A program made the translations under genes and the position numbers. Under the pieces are notes generated by a model. The model saw only the letters and a program-made list of their open reading frames with translations, was not told the DNA's origin and made no database searches. Below, piece by piece: positions 22,895 through 29,257 of a DNA stretch of 29,257 nt. Origin of the DNA: Endobugula sp047619205 (GTDB taxonomy: Bacteria; Pseudomonadota; Gammaproteobacteria; Pseudomonadales; Cellvibrionaceae); NCBI GenBank assembly GCA_047619205.1, contig JBLHJR010000033.1:1-29257 (forward strand), written 5' to 3'. Position 1 is the first letter of the stretch, and each line of letters opens with the position of its first letter.

Positions 22895-23737
22895 GTGGTA
22901 GGAAAAGAAACGGTCGCAAAGACTATTATCACAGAAGAAAACAGTGATGCCTATGAAACGGTAGGTGTGAATTTTAGCGAGAAAGCTAAAATGTCGATGC
23001 GTAATGTCGATGTTTTTTATGGCGATAAGCAAGCAATCTATGACGTTAATCTAGATATAGGCACCAATGAAGTCGTTGCCATGATCGGGCCCTCAGGCTG
23101 TGGTAAGTCAACATTTTTGCGCTGCTTAAACCGTATGAATGACACTATTGATATTTGTCGAGTACAAGGTCAATTCTTACTAGAAGATCAAGATATCAAT
23201 GATAAAAAAATGGATGTAGTGCCATTGCGTGCACGGGTAGGGATGGTTTTTCAAAAGCCGAACCCCTTCCCAAAGTCTATCTATGATAATGTAGCCTACG
23301 GCGCTCGTATTCATGGTTTGGCCGACCGTCGCTCAGACCTTGATGAAATTGTCGAAACTAGCTTACAAAAAGCCGGCTTATGGGGTGAAGTTAAAGATCG
23401 TCTTATGCAGCCTGGCACAAGCTTGTCGGGAGGTCAGCAGCAGCGTCTATGTATTGCGCGAACGATAGCGGTTAGTCCAGAAGTAATTTTGATGGATGAG
23501 CCCTGTTCTGCTTTAGATCCTATTGCGACAGCAAGAATTGAAGAGCTAATTGATGAGCTAAGTCAAAACTATACCATTGCGATTGTTACCCATTCGATGC
23601 AGCAGGCTGCACGGGTGTCTCATCGAACGGCTTATTTTCATTTAGGTAAGTTGATAGAGGTGAATGAAACAGAGAAGGTTTTTACTAACCCTGATCATGA
23701 TTTAACCGAGGCATATATTACAGGACGCTTTGGTTAA
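22895..23737 (+). CDS. pstB: phosphate ABC transporter ATPase PstB
   Basis: PstB powers phosphate import. From the GTG at 22895 it has 280 aa. Walker A is GPSGCGKST, followed by FLRCLNRMND; the Q-loop is VFQKPNPFP; the signature is LSGGQQQRLCIAR; Walker B is VILMDEPCSALDP; and the switch is VTHSMQQA. All are the PstB versions. The N-terminus is unresolved. GTG at 22895 has AGGTGA four bases upstream. A stronger site, GGGGAG (22844-22849), is followed after six bases by ATC at 22856, in frame and open to pstB, which would begin I/M-NTSAISATIGD. No ATG is available until 22991, just before the conserved MSMRNVDVFYG. It follows pstA by 80 bp. Confidence 0.96.
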   Translation: MVGKETVAKTIITEENSDAYETVGVNFSEKAKMSMRNVDVFYGDKQAIYDVNLDIGTNEVVAMIGPSGCGKSTFLRCLNRMNDTIDICRVQGQFLLEDQDINDKKMDVVPLRARVGMVFQKPNPFPKSIYDNVAYGARIHGLADRRSDLDEIVETSLQKAGLWGEVKDRLMQPGTSLSGGQQQRLCIARTIAVSPEVILMDEPCSALDPIATARIEELIDELSQNYTIAIVTHSMQQAARVSHRTAYFHLGKLIEVNETEKVFTNPDHDLTEAYITGRFG

Positions 23738-23823
23738 TTACTTTTGGTCGTTGTTAAAAACGTGAGTCACAACCTAAAGTAAAAGAGTAAAGCTAAAAAT
23801 TATTGAAATGCTTGGAGAATAAA

Positions 23824-24543
23824 ATGGATAAGCTGAATATAGATCGACATATTTCTCAGCAATATAATAGCGCGCTAGATGACTTGAAAACCGAATTTTT
23901 AGAAATGGGCGGTGTGGTAGAGCAACAAATTGTTAATGCCGTTAATGCGATCACCGATGTTAATGTTGAACTTGCGCAAGAAGTCATGACCATAGAAAAA
24001 GACGTTGATGCTCGCGAAATGGTGATTGATGATTTATGTACACAAATTATTGCTCGTCGGCAACCAACCGCATCAGATTTACGTCTGGTAATGGCGATAT
24101 CAAAGTCGACTAGAGATTTAGAGCGCATTGGCGACGAAGCCAATAAAGTGGCAAAGATGGCCATCGCTATTGCTGAAAATGAAGACTTGCCTCATGGGTT
24201 TAGTGAGCTACGTAATCTAGGCCGTAATGTAGAAGAGTCGGTGACTAATACGCTAACAGCATTTGCTCGTTATGATGTAGATATGGCGCTAAAAGTAGTG
24301 AATCAAGATAAAGAAATTGATCGAGAATATGCGACGGCCATGCGTGAGTTAATAACCTATATGATGGAAGATCCACGTAATATAGGTCGTTTTATGCATA
24401 TTATTTGGGCGTTAAGGTCGTTAGAGAGAATTGGTGATCATGCGAGTAATATTGCTGAGCAAGTTATTTATTTAGTGAAAGGTTTAGATGTTCGGCATCA
24501 AAGTGCGGCTGAGATGGCTAAACAAGTGAATTCAGATAACTAG
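23824..24543 (+). CDS. phoU: phosphate signalling protein PhoU
   Basis: PhoU dampens PhoR/PhoB signalling when phosphate is plentiful and restrains the Pst importer. From the Met at 23824 it is 239 aa, the usual size, built of two three-helix PhoU repeats (about 15-105 and 118-215). Metal-binding ExxxD motifs of the family are visible as DLERIGDEANKVAKMA and its counterpart SLERIGDHASNIAEQV. GGAGA lies six bases before this ATG; the Met 21 bp upstream (23803) lacks one. It is the last gene of pstC-pstA-pstB-phoU, 86 bp after pstB, and is closed by a terminator. Confidence 0.96.
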   Translation: MDKLNIDRHISQQYNSALDDLKTEFLEMGGVVEQQIVNAVNAITDVNVELAQEVMTIEKDVDAREMVIDDLCTQIIARRQPTASDLRLVMAISKSTRDLERIGDEANKVAKMAIAIAENEDLPHGFSELRNLGRNVEESVTNTLTAFARYDVDMALKVVNQDKEIDREYATAMRELITYMMEDPRNIGRFMHIIWALRSLERIGDHASNIAEQVIYLVKGLDVRHQSAAEMAKQVNSDN

Positions 24544-24560
24544 TTTTTATATGCTTAAAC

Positions 24561-24594
24561 AGGCCTGATCTACAGTGTGGATTAGGCCTTTTTT
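24561..24594 (+). terminator. intrinsic terminator after phoU
   Basis: AGGCCTGATC (24561-24570) pairs with GATTAGGCCT (24580-24589), with one G-T pair and a 9-nt loop, followed by six T. It separates phoU from the convergent minus-strand peptidase gene. Confidence 0.9.
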
Positions 24595-24617
24595 GTATAT
24601 TAAGACAATGTTAGAAT

Positions 24618-25874
24618 TTATTTGGTGTCTAGTTTTTTGAGTTTTCCTGCCGCGGCTTTAGCAACTTCACCACCACCTTTTGCCGCACGACGATAATAAT
24701 TAATAGCCAACTGACGTTGGTTTTTCTGTAAAGCTATTTCGCCTAAATTATAATTTGCAGTTTGTGTTTCTAACAATTGGTTGCTGGCTAAAAAATCTTT
24801 CTCGGCGGATGTGTGTAGTTTGATTTTTTGATGTGTTAAACCGCGATAAAGCCAGCCCGAAAAATAGTTAGGTTCTAATTTTATCGCTTGATCAAATGCT
24901 TTTATTGCCATTTTATTATTGTCTTTTTGGTCGAGCAGCCGACCCCTAGTGATGTGGAAGCGCGCTTCCTTCGATTGCTTTTTAATGGCTTGATTGGTCA
25001 GTGATAGCGCCTTATTCCAGTCCTCTTTACGAGCAGTAGCTAAGGCATCTTGATGAAGTTTATACGCCGGTTTATCTTTTAGAATTCGGCTAATCGCCGT
25101 TTGAAAAGCAGCTTTATTGCGTTTACCTTTTGGGAGTTGATTAGCGCGCGCTTGGTTTTTGCGCACACGCTCAGCCGATGGGGGATGGCTAGCAAAAAGT
25201 GGGTCTAGCCAGCTGGCTTTACCGCGGTCTTGTGATAAACGCAAAAAAATTTGTTGTAATTCCACTGCGCCATGAGGGTCATAACCTTCAGCGACCATAT
25301 AATTAATGCCATAGTAATCCGATTCTAGTTCATTCTCGCGACCATAATGCGCTTGCACAGCCCCGCCACCTAAAGCCGCACCTTGACGGTATAGATTGTT
25401 GTCTGTCTGTGTTTGCAAAATAGCCGTTAATATCTGTATTCCAGTACTGGTTGCAGCATGTTCGGCGCTATGGCGCGCGGCGGCATGAACGATTTCATGG
25501 CCTAATACAGCCGCTAATTGAGCCTCATCTTCTAATAGCACTAACAAGCCACGATTAAGGGCGATTTTCCCTCCAGGCAAGGCCCAAGCGTTAGGGACAT
25601 CGTTGTTGAGTACGACAAAGTCATAAGGTAAATTAGGCTGCGCGCTATGTTTAGCAAGAGATTGGCCAATTCTATTAACATAGGCATTAACTCGGTTGTC
25701 CACTAAATAAGCACCCCCTTGAGATTGTTGGCTGGGAGAGTATTGCTGCTTACCCAAAGCAATTTCTTGGTCTTGACTCATTAAGGTGACTTGATTTTTA
25801 CCCGTAACAGGGTTAGTTCCACAGCCAGAGAGGATAGCCATGCAAAGTGTTAGCCCAACAAAAGTAATACGCAT
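24618..25874 (-). CDS. M48 family metalloprotease lipoprotein with TPR repeats (BepA-like)
   Basis: A 418-aa protein from the Met at 25874, chosen because GGAGG lies seven bases upstream. It has a lipoprotein signal with Cys18 (AILSGC-GTNP), a zinc metallopeptidase domain with HEIVH (His126, Glu127, His130) and a third ligand Glu184 in the block ENELESDYYG, then tetratricopeptide-like helices from about 280 to 400. This architecture matches the periplasmic BepA/YfgC type and related YcaL/LoiP proteins, which take part in outer-membrane protein quality control. By its TPR tail it is closest to BepA; orthology is not proven. It converges on phoU. Confidence 0.9.
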   Translation of the reverse strand: MRITFVGLTLCMAILSGCGTNPVTGKNQVTLMSQDQEIALGKQQYSPSQQSQGGAYLVDNRVNAYVNRIGQSLAKHSAQPNLPYDFVVLNNDVPNAWALPGGKIALNRGLLVLLEDEAQLAAVLGHEIVHAAARHSAEHAATSTGIQILTAILQTQTDNNLYRQGAALGGGAVQAHYGRENELESDYYGINYMVAEGYDPHGAVELQQIFLRLSQDRGKASWLDPLFASHPPSAERVRKNQARANQLPKGKRNKAAFQTAISRILKDKPAYKLHQDALATARKEDWNKALSLTNQAIKKQSKEARFHITRGRLLDQKDNNKMAIKAFDQAIKLEPNYFSGWLYRGLTHQKIKLHTSAEKDFLASNQLLETQTANYNLGEIALQKNQRQLAINYYRRAAKGGGEVAKAAAGKLKKLDTK

Positions 25875-25961
25875 ATTTATGCCTCCATTATTCACGTACA
25901 ATAATGCCTGTAGACCATAAGTTTAACAACCAAGATTAACCACTAAATAAAGTAAACAAAG

Positions 25962-26441
25962 ATGACAGCACTACAAGTTATTGAGTTATTCGCAGGCAAT
26001 GACCCACAGGGGCAAGCCATCGTTGAACGCTTATCAGTTCGTAAAAATGAAGATCATAGCTTCCAGCTAGTAAAATCCCCAGCATTTGTTCGAGGGTTAG
26101 CCAGTGGAGATACAGTTCAGTTAGTGCAAGATACGAAAGAGTTTGTGATCAAAAAACATAGCGGTAACTTGTGTATTCGAGTTTATGCAAAAAATGATTT
26201 AACGACCATTAGTGAACAATTGAGTCCAGAATTAGAAAAGCTAGGCGGCGAGCTAGAGACAGAAACACCAAGGTTTCTTATCTATAGTATTCATGTGAGT
26301 TGTGGTTTTAGCACTATTGAGGCGCTATTAAACAAACATATTAAGGGTGATGACTGTATGTGGGCATATGGCAATGTTTATGACCCTGAAGATGGTGTCA
26401 CTCCACTCAATTGGTGGCATGATATTTTAAAACCAGAATAG
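25962..26441 (+). CDS. DUF4265-like protein of unknown function
   Basis: A 159-aa soluble protein. The middle, with SPAFVRGLASGDTVQLV (about 39-55) followed by SGNLCIRVYAKN, resembles what I recall of the DUF4265 family, whose members are small and uncharacterised. The C-terminal part has GDDCMWAYGNVYDPEDG and LNWWHDIL. No signal peptide, membrane helix or catalytic motif is apparent. It starts 87 bp after the divergent peptidase start and ends 30 bp before yaaA, so it is probably co-transcribed with yaaA. No clear ribosome site precedes the ATG. Family assignment is moderate and from memory. Confidence 0.75.
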   Translation: MTALQVIELFAGNDPQGQAIVERLSVRKNEDHSFQLVKSPAFVRGLASGDTVQLVQDTKEFVIKKHSGNLCIRVYAKNDLTTISEQLSPELEKLGGELETETPRFLIYSIHVSCGFSTIEALLNKHIKGDDCMWAYGNVYDPEDGVTPLNWWHDILKPE

Positions 26442-26471
26442 AGGTTTAACTTAACCATATAGGTACACATT

Positions 26472-27245
26472 ATGTTGATGGTCATTTCTCCCGCTAAAAA
26501 ACTGGATGTTGATACACCGACTATAACGAATAAAAAATCACAGGCGAGCTTATTAGCGGATTCACAGCTACTGATTGATGAATTGCAAACATTGGCTCCG
26601 CAGGATGTGTCATCATTAATGCGTATTAGTGATAAGTTGGGCAGCTTGAATTATGACCGTTACCAACAATGGCAACTACCCTTTACATTGAAAAATGCGA
26701 AGCAAGCCTTGTTAGTCTTTAAAGGTGATGTTTATGTTGGCCTAGGTGCAGAGTTATTTAGCGAAGAAGATTTTGTCTTTGCTCAGCAACATTTGCGCAT
26801 CTTGTCGGGGCTATATGGTGTATTGCGACCGTTAGATTTAATGCAGGCGTATCGTTTAGAAATGGGTACACGCTTTAGTAATCGTCGTGGCAAAGATTTG
26901 TATCGGTTTTGGGGGGATAAAATCACTCAAAATTTAAATGCACAACTGAAAAAAAATAACAGCGATGTAGTGGTTAATTTAGCATCTACCGAATATTTTA
27001 AAGCGGTAAACAAGTCAAAACTTAATGCTGAAATTATCACGCCAATTTTTAAAGATAAGAAAAATGGTCAGTATAAGATTATTAGTTTTTATGCAAAAAA
27101 AGCCCGAGGCCTAATGGCGGCTTATGGAATAAAAAAACAAATAACAGATGCTAAAAAGCTGAAAAAGTTTACTAGCAGTGGCTATCAATATAACGCGGAT
27201 TTATCGACAGACTCTGATTGGGTCTTCACCCGAGAGGAAACCTAA
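26472..27245 (+). CDS. yaaA: peroxide stress protein YaaA
   Basis: YaaA (DUF328/UPF0246) lowers free intracellular iron during peroxide stress in E. coli and binds DNA. The 257-aa product is full length and shares long blocks with it: the start MLMVISPAKKLDVD, LMRISDKLGSLN, FKGDVYVGL, FAQQHLRILSGLYGVLRPLD (about 105-124), YRLEMGTRF, NLASTEYFKAV and ISFYAKKARGLMAAY. The family's PAK motif near the N-terminus is present. It is probably cotranscribed with the DUF4265-like gene. No OxyR site could be identified. Its presence inside the pst neighbourhood looks incidental. Confidence 0.96.
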   Translation: MLMVISPAKKLDVDTPTITNKKSQASLLADSQLLIDELQTLAPQDVSSLMRISDKLGSLNYDRYQQWQLPFTLKNAKQALLVFKGDVYVGLGAELFSEEDFVFAQQHLRILSGLYGVLRPLDLMQAYRLEMGTRFSNRRGKDLYRFWGDKITQNLNAQLKKNNSDVVVNLASTEYFKAVNKSKLNAEIITPIFKDKKNGQYKIISFYAKKARGLMAAYGIKKQITDAKKLKKFTSSGYQYNADLSTDSDWVFTREET

Positions 27246-27309
27246 TTGCCTGAAAACCTACGTGCTTAGATAAAGAAGGTATTAGGCTAATTTTTCATGT
27301 AATGATTTA

Positions 27310-27570
27310 CTATTCTTGTTCTAAGCGCCATCTACGATGGTTAATTTCCCATTCTTTATAGCGTGCATAGGCTTCGCTAGCCGGGTCATTGGCTTGTCGC
27401 CATTTTTTATACTCTGCAAAAGAGGTAGGTTTTTCGATGTCATACACTAGCACAGCCTTTTTGTCGGCCGTATTATCGTCTTTATTGTCGATAGTGGCTG
27501 TTCTAGAGGGTTTGCTACTGCAGCCCACGATTAATAATGTGCTGAGGATGACAAAAAGTACTGATTTCAC
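27310..27570 (-). CDS. small lipoprotein with FxxYxxW-YxxW tail, paralogue of the one at 19464-19838
   Basis: The best start is GTG at 27570, because AAAGG lies eight bases upstream and the following residues form a lipoprotein signal (MKSVLFVILSTLLIVGC, Cys17); a longer open frame to 27642 lacks support. The 86-aa precursor has a polar linker and a tail with Phe51-xx-Tyr54-xx-Trp57, 13 residues, Tyr71-xx-Trp74, then HRRWR. The spacing from the first Phe to the last Trp is identical to that of the lipoprotein upstream of pstC. It is divergent from pstS across a 413-bp gap. Function is unknown; the location suggests a periplasmic or envelope role possibly linked to phosphate uptake. Confidence 0.82.
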   Translation of the reverse strand: MKSVLFVILSTLLIVGCSSKPSRTATIDNKDDNTADKKAVLVYDIEKPTSFAEYKKWRQANDPASEAYARYKEWEINHRRWRLEQE

Positions 27571-27983
27571 GTTGGTTACCTTTTCTTTGCTTAATGTAGG
27601 CCCGAAAAAAGGCATTGTCCACTCTACCATCTTGTTGAGCAACTCTTAGTGCGCGTCAGCGGCAAGTTAAGATGCTGATAATAGAGCGCTGACGAGCGAC
27701 TGTAAAGTATAACATGAGACATTTGCATGAAAGCCACTTTGCTTTCATGCCGCGTTAAAAACGTCCTCAATCGGTCATTTGTACCTATAAGCTCCCTCTT
27801 TTCGTGCTTTTTGCCTTACCTAAAAGCAAAGTCTTCTTCCGTGTCAAAGTATCAACATTAGAGACGAGTGGGAAAAATATCAAATGTTGTCACATAACTG
27901 TCATTTTTGACGACTACTATAAGCCTCGAATAATGACTTATTAGCATCATTGCTATAACTACTAACGCTCTTTGGAGATTAAT
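27571..27983. other. 413-bp divergent region before pstS
   Basis: No gene is visible. It holds an 8-bp inverted repeat (CGTCAGCG 27654-27661 with CGCTGACG 27687-27694), a perfect hairpin GCATGAAAGC-CACTTT-GCTTTCATGC (27725-27750) without a T-run, and the Pho box and -10 of pstS (separate entry). The hairpin is more than 130 bp upstream of the Pho box, so it is not in the pstS leader. Confidence 0.7.
27887..27920 (+). promoter_or_regulatory. Pho box and -10 element of pstS
   Basis: TTGTCAC (27887-27893), four bases, then CTGTCAT (27898-27904): two 7-bp half-sites with the 11-bp period of PhoB sites. After 10 bp comes TACTAT (27915-27920), where the -10 of a PhoB-dependent promoter should be. 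The start of pstS is 64 bp further on. This strongly suggests induction by PhoB under phosphate starvation. Confidence 0.88.
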
Positions 27984-29081
27984 ATGAAACAAGTAACACT
28001 AGTGACTGCAGCGGCTGTTGCTGCACTAACCTTGACTAGCCTTAGCGCTTTGGCACGTGACAACATTAGCATTGTAGGTTCTTCTACGGTATATCCTTTC
28101 GCCACGGTAGTGGCTGAAAAGTTTGGTAAAACCACCCGCTTTAAAACGCCCACCATAGAGTCTACCGGTTCTGGCGGTGGCGCTAAATTATTTTGTTCTG
28201 GCAATGGAGTCTCACATCCAGATGTCACCAACTCCTCTCGGCGGATGAAAGTGTCTGAGTTCAAAAAGTGTACTGCGAAGGGCGTTGACGTAGTTGAAGT
28301 GTTAATCGGCTTTGACGGTATTGTTGTTGCTAACGCTAAAGTATCGGCACCTTTAGAGCTAACGCGTAAAGACTTATTTCTGGCTTTAGCTAAGAACGTT
28401 CCCAATCCGGACGGATCGGACTCTTTGGTAGCGAATCCGAATACAACCTGGAAAGACGTTAATGCTAGCTTGCCAGCATCGAAAATTGCCGTGTTTGGTC
28501 CACCACCGACATCAGGTACTCGCGATGCATTTGCTGAATTAGCGATGGAAGGCGGTTGCAAGCAGTTTGCTTGGATCAAAGATCTTAAGAAACAATCAAA
28601 AGCAGCCAAAAAAGCTGGCGACAACGCCTTGTCTAAGTCACTTAAGGGACAATATAAAGGTATCTGCCATACGGTTCGTGAAGATGGCGCCTATATTGAA
28701 TCAGGTGAAAATGATAACTTGATCGTACAAAAACTGACTAAAAATCCAGAAGCTCTGGGTATTTTCGGCTTTAGCTTCTTGGAAGAGAATGCATCTAAAG
28801 TGCAAGGTTCGTTAGTTGAAGGTAGTGTCCCGACGTTTGAAACCATTGCGGATAAAAGCTATCCAATCTCTCGCCCACTGTATTTCTACATCAAGAAAAA
28901 CCATATCGGCGTTATTCCTGGTATTGAAGAGTATGCAGCCGAGTTTACCAAAGAGAGTACTTGGGGAGCAGAAGGCTACTTATCTGAACGTGGTATGATC
29001 CCATTATCAGATAATCTGCGCGCTAAATACGCTAAAAATGCAAAAGATCTCATTGTTTTGACTGAAGCGGATTTTAAATAA
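27984..29081 (+). CDS. pstS: periplasmic phosphate-binding protein PstS
   Basis: PstS binds phosphate and hands it to PstCA. The ATG at 27984 has GGAGA five bases upstream and gives 365 aa with a signal peptide ending near Ala24 (LSALA-RDN). Phosphate-site motifs are IVGSSTVYPF (about 30-39), ESTGSGGGAK (about 57-66), NSSRRMK, and PPPTSGTRDAF. Cysteines at CSGNG and FKKC may form a disulfide. It belongs to the longer PstS type seen in Pseudomonas and marine relatives rather than the E. coli type. It has its own Pho box and is separated from pstCAB-phoU by four unrelated genes, so stoichiometry can be set independently. A terminator follows. Confidence 0.96.
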   Translation: MKQVTLVTAAAVAALTLTSLSALARDNISIVGSSTVYPFATVVAEKFGKTTRFKTPTIESTGSGGGAKLFCSGNGVSHPDVTNSSRRMKVSEFKKCTAKGVDVVEVLIGFDGIVVANAKVSAPLELTRKDLFLALAKNVPNPDGSDSLVANPNTTWKDVNASLPASKIAVFGPPPTSGTRDAFAELAMEGGCKQFAWIKDLKKQSKAAKKAGDNALSKSLKGQYKGICHTVREDGAYIESGENDNLIVQKLTKNPEALGIFGFSFLEENASKVQGSLVEGSVPTFETIADKSYPISRPLYFYIKKNHIGVIPGIEEYAAEFTKESTWGAEGYLSERGMIPLSDNLRAKYAKNAKDLIVLTEADFK

Positions 29082-29137
29082 GTTCGTATTATTCTAATAT
29101 GAACGTCTTTTTTTGACAGGGTATTAGCGTTACAGAG

Positions 29138-29166
29138 CGGTTCAACTTAGGTTGAGCCGTTTTTTT
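29138..29166 (+). terminator. intrinsic terminator after pstS
   Basis: CGGTTCAAC (29138-29146) pairs with GTTGAGCCG (29151-29159), with one U-G pair and a TTAG loop, followed by seven T (29160-29166). It makes pstS a monocistronic unit. Confidence 0.92.
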
Positions 29167-29257
29167 GCCTATAGGATTCGCGTTACACTAAAGGTAATCG
29201 CTGTCTACAGGACTCGTTATTCAGCTGCCTATGATAGGGTTAAGGGTATATAATCCT

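Noticed and set aside
27962..28624. 220-aa minus-strand frame over the start of pstS
   Set aside because: It is antisense to conserved PstS motifs and the pstS promoter, with no independent support.
29226..29254. TATAAT near the right edge as a promoter of a downstream gene
   Set aside because: The -10 is perfect, but the sequence at the -35 position (TGCCTA) is poor and the gene it would serve is outside the window.
1..29257. tRNA, rRNA, CRISPR array, transposase, integrase, toxin-antitoxin or phage genes
   Set aside because: I looked on both strands and found no cloverleaf, no regularly spaced repeats of CRISPR type and no protein with such motifs.

Overview
The window is ordinary chromosomal sequence of a gammaproteobacterium. 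The evidence is gene content (yheV-like zinc ribbon, a Pseudomonas-style cox cluster with surf1/ctaA/ctaB, zur-znuCB/znuA, polA, pst-phoU, yaaA) and protein similarity recalled from memory. By eye it is moderately AT-rich, which suggests an aquatic or marine lineage rather than Pseudomonas itself. I cannot assign a genus.

Layout. (1) 1-1055: a short tandem repeat, a yheV-like gene, then about 700 bp without a credible gene that holds two separate long imperfect inverted repeats (378-550 and 849-1016), both resembling dispersed repeats or MITE-like elements. (2) 1056-2498: an unrecognised 241-aa protein on the minus strand and a 717-bp gap before the oxidase genes. (3) 2499-11100: an aa3-type cytochrome c oxidase cluster (coxB with a fused cytochrome c domain, coxA, ctaG, coxC), a divergent DUF2909-like membrane protein, surf1, a membrane-anchored CxxxC protein, heme A synthesis genes ctaA and ctaB, and a Sco-like protein without any cysteine. 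(4) 11166-14428: zinc uptake, with zur-znuC-znuB facing away from znuA and a perfect Zur palindrome between them. (5) 14376-18309: a small unknown gene, a candidate minus-strand small RNA, polA, and a terminator. (6) 18310-29257: a porin with a near-consensus promoter, a small lipoprotein, pstC-pstA-pstB-phoU, an M48/TPR lipoprotein, a DUF4265-like protein, yaaA, a second small lipoprotein related to the first, and pstS behind a good Pho box.

How they work together. The cox block makes, metallates and supplies heme to one terminal oxidase. The znu block is a self-contained, Zur-controlled zinc importer. PstS-PstC-PstA-PstB imports phosphate and PhoU links that importer to PhoR/PhoB signalling; pstS is separated from the rest by about 3.4 kb of other genes and carries its own Pho box. 

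The observations I would follow first are the candidate about 100-nt RNA at 14818-14919(-), whose terminator loop carries an exposed CU-rich anti-Shine-Dalgarno stretch; the pair of paralogous small lipoproteins flanking the pst region; the cysteine-free Sco-like protein paired with a CxxxC protein in the same cluster; and the unusual start region of pstB. None amounts to a demonstrated new system.
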